A stretch of DNA of 64,000 nucleotides from Natronococcus sp. A-GB7. GTDB taxonomy: Archaea; Halobacteriota; Halobacteria; Halobacteriales; Natrialbaceae. This document shows, in pieces, positions 32,620 to 41,813 of this stretch. Each line of letters starts with the position of its first letter. Positions within the stretch are counted from its first letter, which is position 1. The notes under the pieces were generated by a model. It worked only from the letters and a program-made list of their open reading frames with translations, was not told where the DNA came from and searched no databases. The stretch lies in NCBI RefSeq assembly GCF_029688865.1, contig NZ_JARUKV010000020.1, positions 30,198 to 94,197 on the forward strand. Reading direction: 5' to 3'. Position numbers and translations under genes: made by a program.

Positions 32620-33948
32620 TTACTCTTCGAGGGAATCGGCAATCCGACCGCCGTACCTGCTGGCGACATCGATCCGGAACTCGGCGAGCACGTCGCGCCC
32701 GAGCAGGAGCGGGTAGGGGTCTCCGGCCCGGTCCTCGACGATTGCGTCGACGGTTCGCTCGGTTCCGGCGACGCCGACGACGACGTCGACGACGGGCCGC
32801 CGACGGTGGCCGTTCTCGACAGAGCCGGTGGTTCCGACCTGGATCGGGCCCGCGCCGATCGCGGCCGCGAGCTGCAGGTCGATCCGGGTTCGCGCGTTAA
32901 TCGGTTCGGCCCGGCCCGCCACTGACTTCGTGTCGGTCGTACCGCTGACGACGACGCGCTCGGTGAGCCCGACGACCGGTGCGTCGCTGCCGAACGGCTC
33001 GACGTCGCTCGGGACACACGACGGAACCGAGTCGTCGAGCGTTGCCTGTAACCGCTCGACCAGTTCGTCGTCGACCGATCCCCCGGCGCGTTCGATCGCG
33101 ACCTTCGCGATAATGGGCGCCGGACTCCGCCCCGTCGCGCGGAACAGCCCCCTAAATCCGGCGGTCGGGTTGACCTCGAGAACGTACCACCCATCCTCGC
33201 CCTCGATGAGGTCTACGCCGGCACAGTCCAGTCCGACCGCGGACGCCGCAGCCGTCGCGATCCCCGCGACGGCGTCGGGGAGCGCGTCGGTCGCGTCCTC
33301 GACGGATCCGCCGCGTGCGACGTTCGTCCGCCACTCCTCGTCGTCGGCGTAGCGGTACATCGCGCCGACGACGCGTCCGTCGACGACGTAGACGCGGAGG
33401 TCCCGCGTTCGCTCGCGGTCCGTGCGAACGAGTTCCTGCAGGAACGCACGACGTGTGCCCACGGTCCCGGTGAGCAGATCGTTCTGGCGGACCTTCCACG
33501 CACCGCCGCCGTGGGTTCCGACGATCGTCTTGTAGACGAACTCCTCGCCGAACGTCGGGCTGATCCGTCCGACCGTCGTCGTTCCCATCGCCAGCGCCGT
33601 CTCCGGGACCGGAACGCCCGCTGCGACCATCGCCGCGGCGGCGGCGATCTTGTGGGAGGCGAGGGCAGCGGCGTCGGGATCGTTCACCATCGGCCGGAAG
33701 CGGGCGATCGCGTTCGCGATTCCGACGGCCTCGACGGGCTGGGTCGCCGTCGACAGCAGCAGGCGGTTGATCACTACGTCCACGTCCGGCTCGAGGACGA
33801 ACGAGCCGTCCGCAAACCGCAGGAGGAGGTTGTTCTCGCGGAGCCAGACGGGCTCGTGGCCGAGCTCCTCGACGGCGTTACAGATCGCCTTCGACTCCTT
33901 GCTGTCGTGGAAGCTCAGGACGCCGACTCGGACCGAATTGTCGACCAT
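32620..33948 (-). CDS. RimK-family ATP-grasp ligase fused to RimK-like aspartyl-type protease domain
   Basis: 442 residues. Residues 1-285 are an ATP-grasp ligase of the RimK type (VGVLSFHDSKES start, ATP site FVYKTIVGTHGGGAWKV, metal loop GVDLIEGEDGWYVLEVNPTA). Residues 310-440 are a separate beta domain of the RimK-associated protease family: PVVGLTERVVVSGTTDTKSV, INARTRIDLQLAAAIGAGPI, PLLLGRDVLAEFRIDVAS, which has the shape of a retropepsin fold. The ligase would add amino acids to a carboxylate and the protease may remove them. Such fusions are known in archaea and bacteria. Start ATG 33948. Stand-alone. Confidence 0.85.
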   Translation of the reverse strand: MVDNSVRVGVLSFHDSKESKAICNAVEELGHEPVWLRENNLLLRFADGSFVLEPDVDVVINRLLLSTATQPVEAVGIANAIARFRPMVNDPDAAALASHKIAAAAAMVAAGVPVPETALAMGTTTVGRISPTFGEEFVYKTIVGTHGGGAWKVRQNDLLTGTVGTRRAFLQELVRTDRERTRDLRVYVVDGRVVGAMYRYADDEEWRTNVARGGSVEDATDALPDAVAGIATAAASAVGLDCAGVDLIEGEDGWYVLEVNPTAGFRGLFRATGRSPAPIIAKVAIERAGGSVDDELVERLQATLDDSVPSCVPSDVEPFGSDAPVVGLTERVVVSGTTDTKSVAGRAEPINARTRIDLQLAAAIGAGPIQVGTTGSVENGHRRRPVVDVVVGVAGTERTVDAIVEDRAGDPYPLLLGRDVLAEFRIDVASRYGGRIADSLEE

Positions 33949-34124
33949 GTGCGGGTTCTACGGCGTGTGAACCGGTAAAGCCGTAGCCCGAAAGGCGACT
34001 CGAGCGAGTGCGTTTCCGTGAGTGTCTGCACTCGAGCCGACGCTTGGCCGTTTCGTTCACGTCGCTGTGAACGTCCCGTTTCCCTGTACGGGGTACTTTC
34101 TATTCCCGAAGCCTGTGTACCGGT

Positions 34125-34574
34125 ATGCAAGGTCTGCGCTGGCTCCAGCTGAGCGCCGACGAGATAGGCGAGTTTCTCGGTCGAGGCGGGATCGGTGTCA
34201 TCTCCTTCGCGACGGGAGCGGACGAACCTCCGGTCTCGATTCCCGTTTCCTACGGGTACAACCCGAACGAGGGGGCGCTCTACTACCGACTCTCGATGCC
34301 AAAGGAGGGCAGGAAGGCCGAACTCGTCGATCGGTCCGTATCGTTCGTCACGCACCGAAACACCGACGACGGCTGGCGAAGCGTCGTCGCCAGCGGCGAA
34401 CTCGAGGAGATTACCGACGCTCCGTTCGATCCGGGCGACCTCCACGGAATGTGGGCCGTCGAGATCCCGCTCGTCGACGTCTTCGAGCGACCGCCGAAGG
34501 AGGTGCGGTTTCGCTTCTTCCGGCTCGAGCCCGAGACGATGACGGGACGAAAGGAGGTCCGAGCCGACTCCTGA
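34125..34574 (+). CDS. Pyridoxamine 5'-phosphate oxidase-like flavin protein
   Basis: 149 residues of the split-barrel PPOX/FMN-binding family: FLGRGGIGVISFATGADEPP, VSIPVSYGYNPNEGALYYRL, ALYYR, then KAELVDRSVSFVTHRN and VVASGELEEI. Probably binds FMN or F420. The second member of this family in the window (41814-42290) is a distant paralogue. It is divergent from rimK and converges with the PP-loop gene. Confidence 0.82.
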   Translation: MQGLRWLQLSADEIGEFLGRGGIGVISFATGADEPPVSIPVSYGYNPNEGALYYRLSMPKEGRKAELVDRSVSFVTHRNTDDGWRSVVASGELEEITDAPFDPGDLHGMWAVEIPLVDVFERPPKEVRFRFFRLEPETMTGRKEVRADS

Positions 34575-34660
34575 CGCCTGCAGGTCGAGCGAGTGTCGGT
34601 CGCCGAGTCGAGCGGATCGTACTGCCGACAGGAAAGACCGTCCGAACGGCTCGAGTCCTG

Positions 34661-35401
34661 TTACTCGAGTCGGGCGTCGGTGATCCGCAGCCGACCCCAC
34701 TCCCCGTCCCACTCCCGTTCGAACTCGAGCGCGATGGGACGTGCCATGTGCGGGCCGTCGGTGACGACCGTCTCGAACTCCCCGTCCTCGCCCAGGAGGT
34801 GGGTCCCGTGATCGCAGCGGAGCGCCTCCAGATCGGCCAGGGCTGCCCGATCCAGCCGTCGTCCGAGCCAGTCTGCGTCGAACCCGGGAGCCGATACCTC
34901 GACGATCACGATCTCGAGGCCACCGTCGATCATCTCTGCTGCGAGCTCCCGCGGCGCCGCTCGCCACAGTGGCGCGAAAAAGTCACAATCGAGTCCGTCA
35001 CAGAGCGATCGCAGGCGGTCGGCCTGGAACTCGCTTCCGACGACGCCGGCGACGACCCCGGCGAGTCCGCCGTCGAACTCGTCGTCGAGGCGCTCGAGCG
35101 CGACCTCCAGCGGCTCGAGTGCGCCCTCCACGACTCCTCCCTCCTCCGCGGCCGGTCGCAGGTCGGGCGGTTCGATATCGGTCGAGGGAAGCCCCGCGTC
35201 GACCGTAGGAATACCGATACTCTCCGCAGCCAGCCGTGCGACCGACGTCGCCGGGGCGTGGTACGCGTGGGCCCCCTCCGGAGGGCGAACGACGACGAGC
35301 CGGCGAACGTCGTGGCCTGCCTCCAGTGCTCGGTACAGCGCCCACGAGGAATCCTTTCCGCCGGAGAACAGCGCGACCCAGCCGCCGTCCGATGGAACCA
35401 T
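34661..35401 (-). CDS. PP-loop N-type ATP pyrophosphatase (diphthamide ligase-like)
   Basis: 246 residues. PP-loop WVALFSGGKDSSWALYRALE starts at residue 8. A later conserved part, GVVAGVVGSEFQADRLRSLC, then LDCDFFAPLWRAAPRELAAE, and CDHGTHLLGEDGEFETVVTD, matches the MJ0570/DPH6 family, which amidates diphthine on EF-2. ATG 35401 is chosen; upstream codons belong to the divergent promoter and to the opposite gene. It is divergent from yjbQ with a 91-bp spacer. Confidence 0.85.
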   Translation of the reverse strand: MVPSDGGWVALFSGGKDSSWALYRALEAGHDVRRLVVVRPPEGAHAYHAPATSVARLAAESIGIPTVDAGLPSTDIEPPDLRPAAEEGGVVEGALEPLEVALERLDDEFDGGLAGVVAGVVGSEFQADRLRSLCDGLDCDFFAPLWRAAPRELAAEMIDGGLEIVIVEVSAPGFDADWLGRRLDRAALADLEALRCDHGTHLLGEDGEFETVVTDGPHMARPIALEFEREWDGEWGRLRITDARLE

Positions 35402-35492
35402 ACGGGTTCCTTCGTCGCCGCCGAACAAATACGCGGTGAGCGCGACCGTTCGCGCCGGCAGGACTATCACGGAATCGGTCGTGGGGTCGGCC

Positions 35493-35885
35493 ATGCAGCT
35501 CGACGTTCAAACGAACGAGCGGGTCGATATCGTCGACGTCACCGCCGACGTCGCCGACGCGATCCCGACGGAGCTCGAGGACGGGCTCTGTACCGCGTAC
35601 GTTCCGCACACGACGGCCGGCGTGATCGTCAACGAACACGAGGACCGACTCCTCTCGGACATCGAGAACGCACTCGAGCGTCTCGTCCCGCGCGGCGAGG
35701 GGTACGCCCACGACGCGATCGACGACAACGCCGACGCACACCTGCGAGCGACGCTGCTCGGCGAGAGCGTTACGGTTCCCGTCGTCGACGGCGAACTCGC
35801 GCTCGGCACCTGGCAGGCGATCCTGTTCGTCGACTGCGACGGCCCCAGACGGCGCCGACTCCGGGTGACGACCGTTTCGAAGTAA
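35493..35885 (+). CDS. YjbQ family (UPF0047) protein
   Basis: 130 residues, a single-domain beta sandwich. Signature GLCTAYVPHTTAGVIVNEHE is followed by the His in YAHDAIDDNADAHLRATLLG, and LGTWQAILFVDCDGPRRRRL ends the fold. Members have weak thiamine-phosphate-synthase activity; the true role is unclear. The 3' end is directly joined to the end of the tnpB element, so the stop codon may have been the insertion border. Confidence 0.88.
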   Translation: MQLDVQTNERVDIVDVTADVADAIPTELEDGLCTAYVPHTTAGVIVNEHEDRLLSDIENALERLVPRGEGYAHDAIDDNADAHLRATLLGESVTVPVVDGELALGTWQAILFVDCDGPRRRRLRVTTVSK

Positions 35886-35889
35886 ACTA

Positions 35890-35940
35890 CCCCACCCTAC
35901 TTCGCTCACCGCATACGCGGTTCGCTCGTTGAGGGTGGGG
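35890..35940 (-). ncRNA. Terminal hairpin at tnpB 3' end, candidate guide-RNA scaffold
   Basis: CCCCACCCT (35890-35898) pairs with AGGGTGGGG (35932-35940), and CCGC-ATAC-GCGG (35909-35920) forms an inner hairpin. It lies just past the tnpB stop, where IS1341-type elements of haloarchaea make sense-overlapping RNAs, the omega-RNA counterpart. Expression is inferred. Confidence 0.5.
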
Positions 35941-35962
35941 CTTTGATGTGGACTCCCGGCAA

Positions 35963-37218
35963 TCAGCTGTCAGCGGTTGGCCGATAGCCGTTGCCGTTCA
36001 ACATCCCACCATTTACACGCACGTCTACTGGTGCGTCTGCGCCCCCCGACATGGGCGAGGAACGCAGTCTGTGCTGTCGCTTCCGCATGTACCGCAGTCC
36101 GACGTTTTTCGCGCCGTTGTAGTCCGCGTTGATCTCGTACCCGCATTTCAAACACTGGAACTGCTCGCCGTCACGGTTGTCTTCGTGGGTGAAGCCACAG
36201 TCAGTGTGCGAACACCGCTGGCTCGTGTGGTCTGGCTCGACCTGTTCAACCGCGACACCGCGTTCTGGTGCTTTGTACTCGACGTACTCGACAAGACGGC
36301 GGAATGCCCAGACGTGATGCCAGTCTGCGTGTGACAGTCGCTCTCGAATGTCCGTCAAATCCTCAAATATAATCACGTCGCAGTCGTTGTCAACCGCTTC
36401 GGTAACGATCTCGTTGGCGACCGTGTGGATGTACTGTTTGCGCCATGCTCGTTCTCGTTTTCCAAGCCGAAGCAAGGCGTTGTGAGCGTCTTGTGTCCCG
36501 CGCTGTTGCATCTCCACCCGGCGTTTCTCGAACTCTTGTATCCAGTGGTCGTATTCGTTACCACTCCAGAATGTGCCTGTACTGGCGACAGCGAGACTGT
36601 TCACACCGAGGTCGATCCCGAGGACAGTTTGGTGCTCGGCATCGTCCGTAGCCTCAATTTCAACAGCTTCACCGTCTGTCTCTATCTTCCGTGTTTTGAC
36701 GTGGAAATAAAACTCGTCGGTGTCTTGGTCGTACTGGAGTGTACTCGTCCGAAACTCGTAGTCTTCCGAGAGAACGTATTCCTCGTACGGTGTTGGACTG
36801 TCTGCTGGCAACTCAAACTCACACTCAACTCGTCCGTTCACTGTCGAGAGTGAGATTTTGTTCCGGTAGAACGTCGCACTCCGCTTGTCGTAGACCATGC
36901 TCCATGAGGTGAATTCAGGTTTGTTCGTCCGTTTGCCCTTTTTCCAGCGGTCAACGCCACTATCGACAGCGTGGACGGCACGCCGGATGGCTTCTTGGAC
37001 GAGGTTGCCGTGAGGTCTGTTTCCTCGCGGAGACGGTCGTACAACGCATCTCTGGCTTTCACGTTCGAGGTGATACAGTCTTTGTAGTCGGTGTTGTCCC
37101 AGCAGTAGTCACTGGCCTCGTTCGCACAGTAGAGGAATTGCTCGGCGGTTTCGTGGAGGTCGTCGTGGTACTCGTCGAGAACGACGAGTTTGACCGGCGC
37201 AGTACGTCTGACCTCCAT
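35963..37218 (-). pseudogene. tnpB: TnpB RNA-guided nuclease, single frameshift
   Basis: The reading frame starts at 37218 (MEVRRTAPVKLVVLDEYHDD) and breaks near 37003-37008, where the sequence reads GCAACCTC on the minus strand; one extra A restores the frame and continues ...NLVQEAIRRAVHAVDSGVDR to join the frame that ends at 35963. Everything else is intact: RuvC Asp in GIDLGVNSLAVAS, Glu in VIIFEDLTDIRE, Asp in NADYNGAKNVGLRY, and the zinc finger CSHTDC ... CLKCGY. It would be an omega-RNA-guided DNA nuclease if repaired. An independent downstream start at 36898 would lack the N-terminal wedge region. Confidence 0.85.
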
Positions 37219-37284
37219 ATTTCAGACGCTATGCAGACGATAATTAATAGTTCGGGAGTCGGGGGTTAGTGTGTCGTGGAGTGT

Positions 37285-37360
37285 CGGCTTCCTCCCCGGC
37301 CTACTCGCTTCGCACTTCCGACCAGTCGGAAGCCCTCACTCCTTGAGGTCGGGGGCTCCG
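37285..37360 (-). repeat. Second tnpB-type end (remnant of a related element)
   Basis: The segment from CTTCCTCCCC to GAGGTCGGGGG has the same layout and partial identity as 35886-35945: CC-rich arm, CCTACTCGCTTCGC, inner hairpin CTTCCG (37315-37320)/CGGAAG (37327-37332), then CTTGAGG before a G run. Same orientation as the first. It is best read as the right end of a second IS1341-type element whose body is gone. Confidence 0.5.
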
Positions 37361-37505
37361 CCTCGAAACTGCTGATCTTCTGTGACGAACCGTCCGCAAC
37401 GCCGGACGTACGGACGGCCGATCCCCGAACTCGTCGAATCCGCTCGAACGAGTCGAGCACCGAGCGGGTAGTGGTTTATCAGCCTGGGCGGTGTGGTCGT
37501 CCCCG

Positions 37506-37649
37506 ATGACCCGAACAGTCGAACTCGACGACGAACTCGCGGAGCGAATGGAGAGCCACCTCGAGGACGGCGAGACCCTCGAGGAGTTCATCGAGGAGCT
37601 GGTGGCGATCTACGAACAGGAGGGACGGTTCCTCCAGGAAGGTGTGTGA
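37506..37649 (+). CDS. 47-residue antitoxin-like protein
   Basis: MTRTVELDDELAERMESHLE followed by DGETLEEFIEELVAIYEQEG and RFLQEGV. A short beta strand then helices resembles small haloarchaeal VapB-like or DUF7557-type proteins; E-E-F-I-x-E-L-V-x-I-Y-E is a typical ending. No toxin gene is next to it. It lies between the element remnant and the PEBP pseudogene. Confidence 0.6.
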   Translation: MTRTVELDDELAERMESHLEDGETLEEFIEELVAIYEQEGRFLQEGV

Positions 37650-37678
37650 GTCGACGAGCGCACAGCACACGACCGCTC

Positions 37679-38222
37679 ATGCGGCGGACGTTCGCAGTCG
37701 CAGCACTCGCCTGGTTCGCCGACTGCCTCGACGACTTCACCGGCGACGAGGGTGACAGCGACGACAATCCGGTGCTCTCGGAGACCACACAGGAGGGAGA
37801 CCTCCGCCTCGAGAGCCCCGCGTTCGACGACGGCGGACGGATCCCCACCAGTACGGACGCAACGGGGCGAACCTCAACCCCCGCTCGAAATCGCCGCGGT
37901 TCCGACCGACGCCGACTCGCTCGCCCTTGTCGTCGACGATCCGGACGCGGTCGAGCCGGCGGGTCGGATCTGGGCTCACTGGCTCGTCTGGAACGTCTCT
38001 CCGGAGACGGCGACGATACCGGAGGGCTGGACCGTTGACGAGGCGATCGAGGGCGAGAACGGCTTCGGCGAGATCGGCTACGACGGTCCCGATCCACCGG
38101 ACGAACCGCACGGCTACCGGTTCAAACTGCACGCGCTCAATGCGTGCTTCGACCTCGAGGAGGCAATAGACGGGCGCGTCGTCGCCCGGACGCAGCTCAC
38201 CGCCAGCTACGAACCGTGGGGA
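37679..38222 (+). pseudogene. YbhB/YbcL-type PEBP lipoprotein, frameshifted
   Basis: The N-terminus MRRTFAVAALAWFADCLDDF resembles a lipoprotein signal with a damaged lipobox (ADC). PEBP sequence runs in one frame to FDDGGRIPT (37848), and the rest (PLEIAAVPTDADSLALVVDD, PAGRIWAHWLVWNVSPETAT, HGYRFKLHALNACFDLEEAI, ASYEPW at 38219) is in another from about 37881. Two single-base losses, one near 37849 and one in the C run at about 37877, explain this. After ASYEPW no proper stop is seen. The parent protein would be an exported phosphatidylethanolamine-binding-like protein. Confidence 0.85.
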
Positions 38223-38244
38223 CCAGCGGCGCCTCGACGGTGTC

Positions 38245-38667
38245 TCAGTACGGCGGCCGCTGCGCTCGGACGACCTCCGCGAGTTGCCCGTGTTCGTCGG
38301 CGAGCAGTTCGTTCAGGTCGTCGACGGTGATGATTCCGTTCAGTTCGCCGTCCGCGTTCGTCACGGGGAGCCGGCGGACGCCGCGTTCGCTCATCAGTTC
38401 CGTTGCCCGGTAGAACCCGGCGTCGTGATCGATCGTCTGGAGGTCGTCCGACATCACGTCCTCGGCGCTGAGATCGTCGGGATCGGTCCGTTCGGCGAGG
38501 GCGTGGATCGTCAGATCGCGGTCCGTGACGATACCGACGGGCTCGTCGCCGTCGACGACGACGACGCTCCCGACGTCCTCGTCGCGCATCGTCGCCGCGA
38601 GTTCGTGTATCGGTTCGTCCGTCGTGGCCGTGACGACGTCGCTTCGTGCGAGATTCTCGACTGGCAT
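38245..38667 (-). CDS. CBS-domain pair protein
   Basis: 140 residues with two CBS domains: DVVTATTDEPIHELAATMRD with VVVDGDEPVGIVTDRDLTIH (first) and DLQTIDHDAGFYRATELMSE with LPVTNADGELNGIITVDDLN (second). It likely binds adenine nucleotides and regulates a partner. Start ATG 38667. It is not fused to another domain. It is convergent with the PEBP remnant. Confidence 0.9.
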   Translation of the reverse strand: MPVENLARSDVVTATTDEPIHELAATMRDEDVGSVVVVDGDEPVGIVTDRDLTIHALAERTDPDDLSAEDVMSDDLQTIDHDAGFYRATELMSERGVRRLPVTNADGELNGIITVDDLNELLADEHGQLAEVVRAQRPPY

Positions 38668-38928
38668 CGTTTCCACCACTCGTCGCTTCCAGAACGAGCT
38701 ACATAGTTGCTTGAGGGTGTGCTCGTGACCCTGCGTGCTCCCTGACTTTCGCTTTCCGACGAGGGTTGGCCGTCTTCCGCATCGAAGCGAGCGTCGGTGG
38801 ATACCGCCGTCCGTGCTGGCGACGGACCGTTCGCCGACTGCCGTCCGACAGTATCGCGTACTGCGGTTCGAACCGCCGTCGGCCCGTGTCGTGAAAGCTT
38901 CATCCGTCCGCTCGAGGTGAGAGAAGCC

Positions 38929-39402
38929 ATGAACGCGGAGCGACTCAAACGACTCCTCGAGTTCTTCGTCATCGGTATCGTCTTCGGCGTTACCGAGGAC
39001 GTCCTCGCGGTCGTCATCGCGACGGATGCGGCGGTGACCCTCGAGGTGATCGGCGTCGTCGTCCTGATCGCGATTCCGTTTGCGATTCTGTCGGAGCTTG
39101 TCGTCGACCACCCGAAATTTCTGCACTTCGATCGGCTGGCGGTTCGGCTTCGACGCGCGATCGTCTCGGACGAGTCTGCCTCGAGGGCGGTCCCGCCGCG
39201 AATCCACCGGGACGGCCAGGGTGACCATCTCCTCTCGCCCGACCACCATCACCACCGGTGCGATCTCTGCGGAGCGAACGTTCCGACGGGCGAACTCCTC
39301 CGGGAACACGTCGAGAAGCGACACCCGTCGGCGGACGTCGACTGGTGGATCGTCGCCGAGCCGGGAGGTCGCGAGCCCCGGTTCGATCGAACGGACGGCT
39401 GA
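38929..39402 (+). CDS. Membrane protein with C-terminal zinc-finger-like tail
   Basis: 157 residues. Two membrane helices (about 10-30 and 37-58, LEVIGVVVLIAIPFAILSEL) are followed by a cytoplasmic part with a His-rich run and CDLCGANVPTGELLREHVEK ending RHPSADVDW, a CxxC...HxxxxH pattern like a C2H2 finger. No family recognised. It is convergent with the CPBP gene. Confidence 0.7.
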   Translation: MNAERLKRLLEFFVIGIVFGVTEDVLAVVIATDAAVTLEVIGVVVLIAIPFAILSELVVDHPKFLHFDRLAVRLRRAIVSDESASRAVPPRIHRDGQGDHLLSPDHHHHRCDLCGANVPTGELLREHVEKRHPSADVDWWIVAEPGGREPRFDRTDG

Positions 39403-39425
39403 GGAGTCACGACTCGAATCCACCG

Positions 39426-40319
39426 TCAGCTCGACCGCTCGACGAATCCTGCGTTCGGCTTCGAACGGTCCCACCCGCGGAGCGATTCGGGACCCCAGAC
39501 GACCACGAGACAGACCGCGACGAGCGCCGTTCCGAGGTGGACGACGGGGTACACCTCGCCTGCGAACCCCATCGTCTCCCCGGTCAGATTACCGACGAAA
39601 TGGAGGCCGATCACCGCGAGGACGCTTCGCCGAGTATTGTTGTACACCCACGTCCCGATGATCGCGGTAAGGACGATACTCGGGAGCCACCACCACAGCT
39701 CCGGCTGGAACGTCGTCTCGTCGTAGTAGCCGACCATGTAGACCAGCGGCACGTGCCACGCCGCCCAGACGACCCCGAGAATCAGACTCGCCACGAGCGC
39801 GCTCCAGCGTGCCTGCAGCTGATCGAACCAGTAGCCGCGCAGCCCGATCTCTTCGACTGCGGGAAAAACGAGCGCGACGGCCAGTAGCAGGGCGAGCGAT
39901 CCCGGCTCGAGGAGTCGCTGCGGCTCGACGACCTCGAGCGGCGCGGACGTGAAACCGGTACCGACCGCGACCGAAGCCGCCACCAGGGTGAACGCCGGGT
40001 ACAGCAGCACGATCACCAGCCACCAGCGGGGCCGAATACGGTCGGTTTCGACCAGTCGATGACGAAGGTCGCGGTAGCCGTCCCGGCCGCTCGTCAGCCA
40101 CAGCAGGGAGAGCCCCGCCACCAGCGGGCTCGATCCTCCCACGAGGAAGAGGACGGCGTTCGGGAACGTCCAGACGGAGTCGCCCGAGAGCACGATCGGG
40201 AGCCACCAGAGGTACGCCCAACCGAGGTAGCAAACGGGAAACCCCCACGGCGTGAGGTGCCGGCCGAAAGCTGGGACGCGGCTCCTCGGCCGTCGTTCTC
40301 TCGGATTCACGTTCCCCAT
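39426..40319 (-). CDS. CPBP-family intramembrane metalloprotease (1)
   Basis: 297 residues, about eight membrane helices. Motif 1 is [18 protein letters not shown] (EExxxR), motif 2 is [10 protein letters not shown] (His), motif 3 is [11 protein letters not shown] (His-xx-Asn region). Such CAAX-prenyl-protease/bacteriocin-processing enzymes cleave within membranes. It is close in sequence to the protein at 54576-55415 (shared start YLGWA, SG(D/E)SVWTFPN and LFxVGGxSP). Stand-alone on this strand. Role in peptide processing or immunity is inferred from the family. Confidence 0.88.
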   Translation of the reverse strand: MGNVNPRERRPRSRVPAFGRHLTPWGFPVCYLGWAYLWWLPIVLSGDSVWTFPNAVLFLVGGSSPLVAGLSLLWLTSGRDGYRDLRHRLVETDRIRPRWWLVIVLLYPAFTLVAASVAVGTGFTSAPLEVVEPQRLLEPGSLALLLAVALVFPAVEEIGLRGYWFDQLQARWSALVASLILGVVWAAWHVPLVYMVGYYDETTFQPELWWWLPSIVLTAIIGTWVYNNTRRSVLAVIGLHFVGNLTGETMGFAGEVYPVVHLGTALVAVCLVVVWGPESLRGWDRSKPNAGFVERSS

Positions 40320-40455
40320 TCGCGGAGCCGACGGATGGACCTGTCGCGGCTCGCGGCAGCAGCGAGCCGTTCTCGGGAGCGAACAGATACGCCGTCGTGT
40401 CAGTGCAGTCGTCGTGCAAAACGGTTTACCTCGCTCGCCGTAGCCAGCCCACCCG

Positions 40456-41037
40456 ATGCGAACTGCTCTCCCGACCGATCCGATCGGCGTCCCACGACGG
40501 AACCGAACCCTCTCCGACCGGCTCCCGACCCGCTTCGCGGAGCGTCTCTCGCTCGCCGATCCGTTTTCGGGGGACCCGTGCGGGTGCGGGCGTCGGACGC
40601 TGTTTGGGTTCCTCGTCGCTGCGGGCGGAACGGTCGCTCTCGGGGGGTGTACCGAGCCGGCGGCGGTTCACGACGCGTGGGGCGGCGTCGAGGAGATCGT
40701 CCTCGAGGGCGACGCCGACGGATGGCGGGGCCTCGAGCCCGACGCTATCGCCGGCGAGCGGAATCCGACGCTCGTCCTCTTCGAGAACCGGGAGTACGAG
40801 ATCACCGTGAAAAACGGTAACGGCGAACCGCACGCCTTCGTACTCCGGGACGCTGACGGAGCGATCATCGAGCGACATCGGACGGAGCCGATCGAAACGC
40901 GGGGGGAGACGCAAACGCTCCGGGTTCGGGCGGACCTGGGACTCGCCGAATACGCCTGCGGGGCTCGCCCCGAGTCGATGGCTGGCAGGATCGAGGTTCG
41001 CACGGAGAAAGACACCGACGTCGACCACGACGGATAG
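40456..41037 (+). CDS. Tat lipoprotein with cupredoxin-like domain
   Basis: 193 residues. Signal [20 protein letters not shown] with lipobox LGGC (about residue 65). The mature part is beta-rich: [27 protein letters not shown], then [20 protein letters not shown] and MAGRIEV. The pattern His...Cys...Met resembles blue copper proteins, but the His between Cys and Met is missing, so copper binding is uncertain. A long N-terminal extension before the RR pair (about 45 residues) is odd. Likely an exported electron carrier or copper-binding relative. Confidence 0.75.
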   Translation: MRTALPTDPIGVPRRNRTLSDRLPTRFAERLSLADPFSGDPCGCGRRTLFGFLVAAGGTVALGGCTEPAAVHDAWGGVEEIVLEGDADGWRGLEPDAIAGERNPTLVLFENREYEITVKNGNGEPHAFVLRDADGAIIERHRTEPIETRGETQTLRVRADLGLAEYACGARPESMAGRIEVRTEKDTDVDHDG

Positions 41038-41366
41038 CCGTCGTCTCGTCCCGACGGCTCCTCGAGTTGCGTTCCTGCCGGCAACCCGGACCACATCGCT
41101 CGCTGAGGGACGCTCGAAGCGGCTGTGGCCCGGTTTTCCAGCCGGAACGTAAATTACGCAGGTACATATGTAATCAGAACGGAGAATCCTCCTCGAGAGA
41201 CGGTGACTGCGGCCAACCGGACGAACGATCGAACGCCCGGACTCGAGGGCCGAGCGGGTTCGGTTGGCGTTCACCTCGAAAACGGATCCCGGTCCCGATA
41301 TTCTCGCACCGTAGGAACTCCTGCGGGGGACTTTACGCCCACCGCCCGTTGTAGAACCAACCGACC
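41038..41366. other. Intergenic stretch, no gene seen
   Basis: Contains a short AT-rich inverted repeat (ATTACGCAGGTACATATGTAAT region near 41151-41173 with ATTAC/GTAAT ends). No open frame with protein-like composition. Nothing else noticed. Confidence 0.4.
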
Positions 41367-41708
41367 ATGAGTGAGTGTCCGCTCCTCGACGAGAACGGGA
41401 TCGTGCACCGGACCTGCGAGACGGACGACGTCCTTCGCACCCTCGCCAGCGCGCGTCGTCGCGAGATCGTCTCGGTGCTGGAGGCGTCCGACGAGAACTG
41501 GATTACGGTCGACGAACTGGCTCGAGCCGTCTCCGCGACGGGCGACGACGGGTGGGAGGGAGAACTGCACCACGTCCACCTGCCGATGCTCGGAGAGATC
41601 GGACTCGTCGACTACGACCGACACGGGAGGACGGTTCGGTACTACCGCTGTGACCTGGTCTCGAGCGTTCTCGAGGCGGTCGATGCGGAGATCTCGTCGA
41701 TTCAGTAG
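41367..41708 (+). CDS. DUF7344-type winged-helix protein
   Basis: 113 residues. One winged helix: TDDVLRTLASARRREIVSVL, then ITVDELARAVSATGDDGWEG, and LHHVHLPMLGEIGLVDYDRH, ending GRTVRYYRCDLVSSVLEAV. Typical of the haloarchaeal small transcriptional regulators. It precedes the flavin-protein gene by 105 bp on the same strand and may control it. Confidence 0.85.
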   Translation: MSECPLLDENGIVHRTCETDDVLRTLASARRREIVSVLEASDENWITVDELARAVSATGDDGWEGELHHVHLPMLGEIGLVDYDRHGRTVRYYRCDLVSSVLEAVDAEISSIQ

Positions 41709-41813
41709 CGACCGACGTCCCGCCGGCGGTCGGGTACGCACACTCCGTAGTCGATCCTCACCGGGCGAGGACCGTAGGTGGGTTTTTCGTTGCCAGTCCG
41801 CGACTAGTCGAAC

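Larger units (their letters stand above)
35886..37262 (-). mobile_element. IS200/IS605-group (IS1341-type) element with tnpB only
   Basis: A tnpB-only element without tnpA. The right end in element orientation is the hairpin-bearing segment at 35886-35945, and the left end lies near the AT-rich GATAATTAATAG at 37239-37250. It sits immediately after the yjbQ stop. Exact ends need a comparison with related elements. The element cannot move by itself and carries a frameshift. Confidence 0.75.

Noticed and set aside
32523..32620. About 30 codons on the minus strand after the RimK gene (KELRFGRSLERSVVVEEVVT onward) that look protein-like
   Set aside because: No start codon of its own and no known family; could be a worn 3' end of an old gene, but evidence is too thin.
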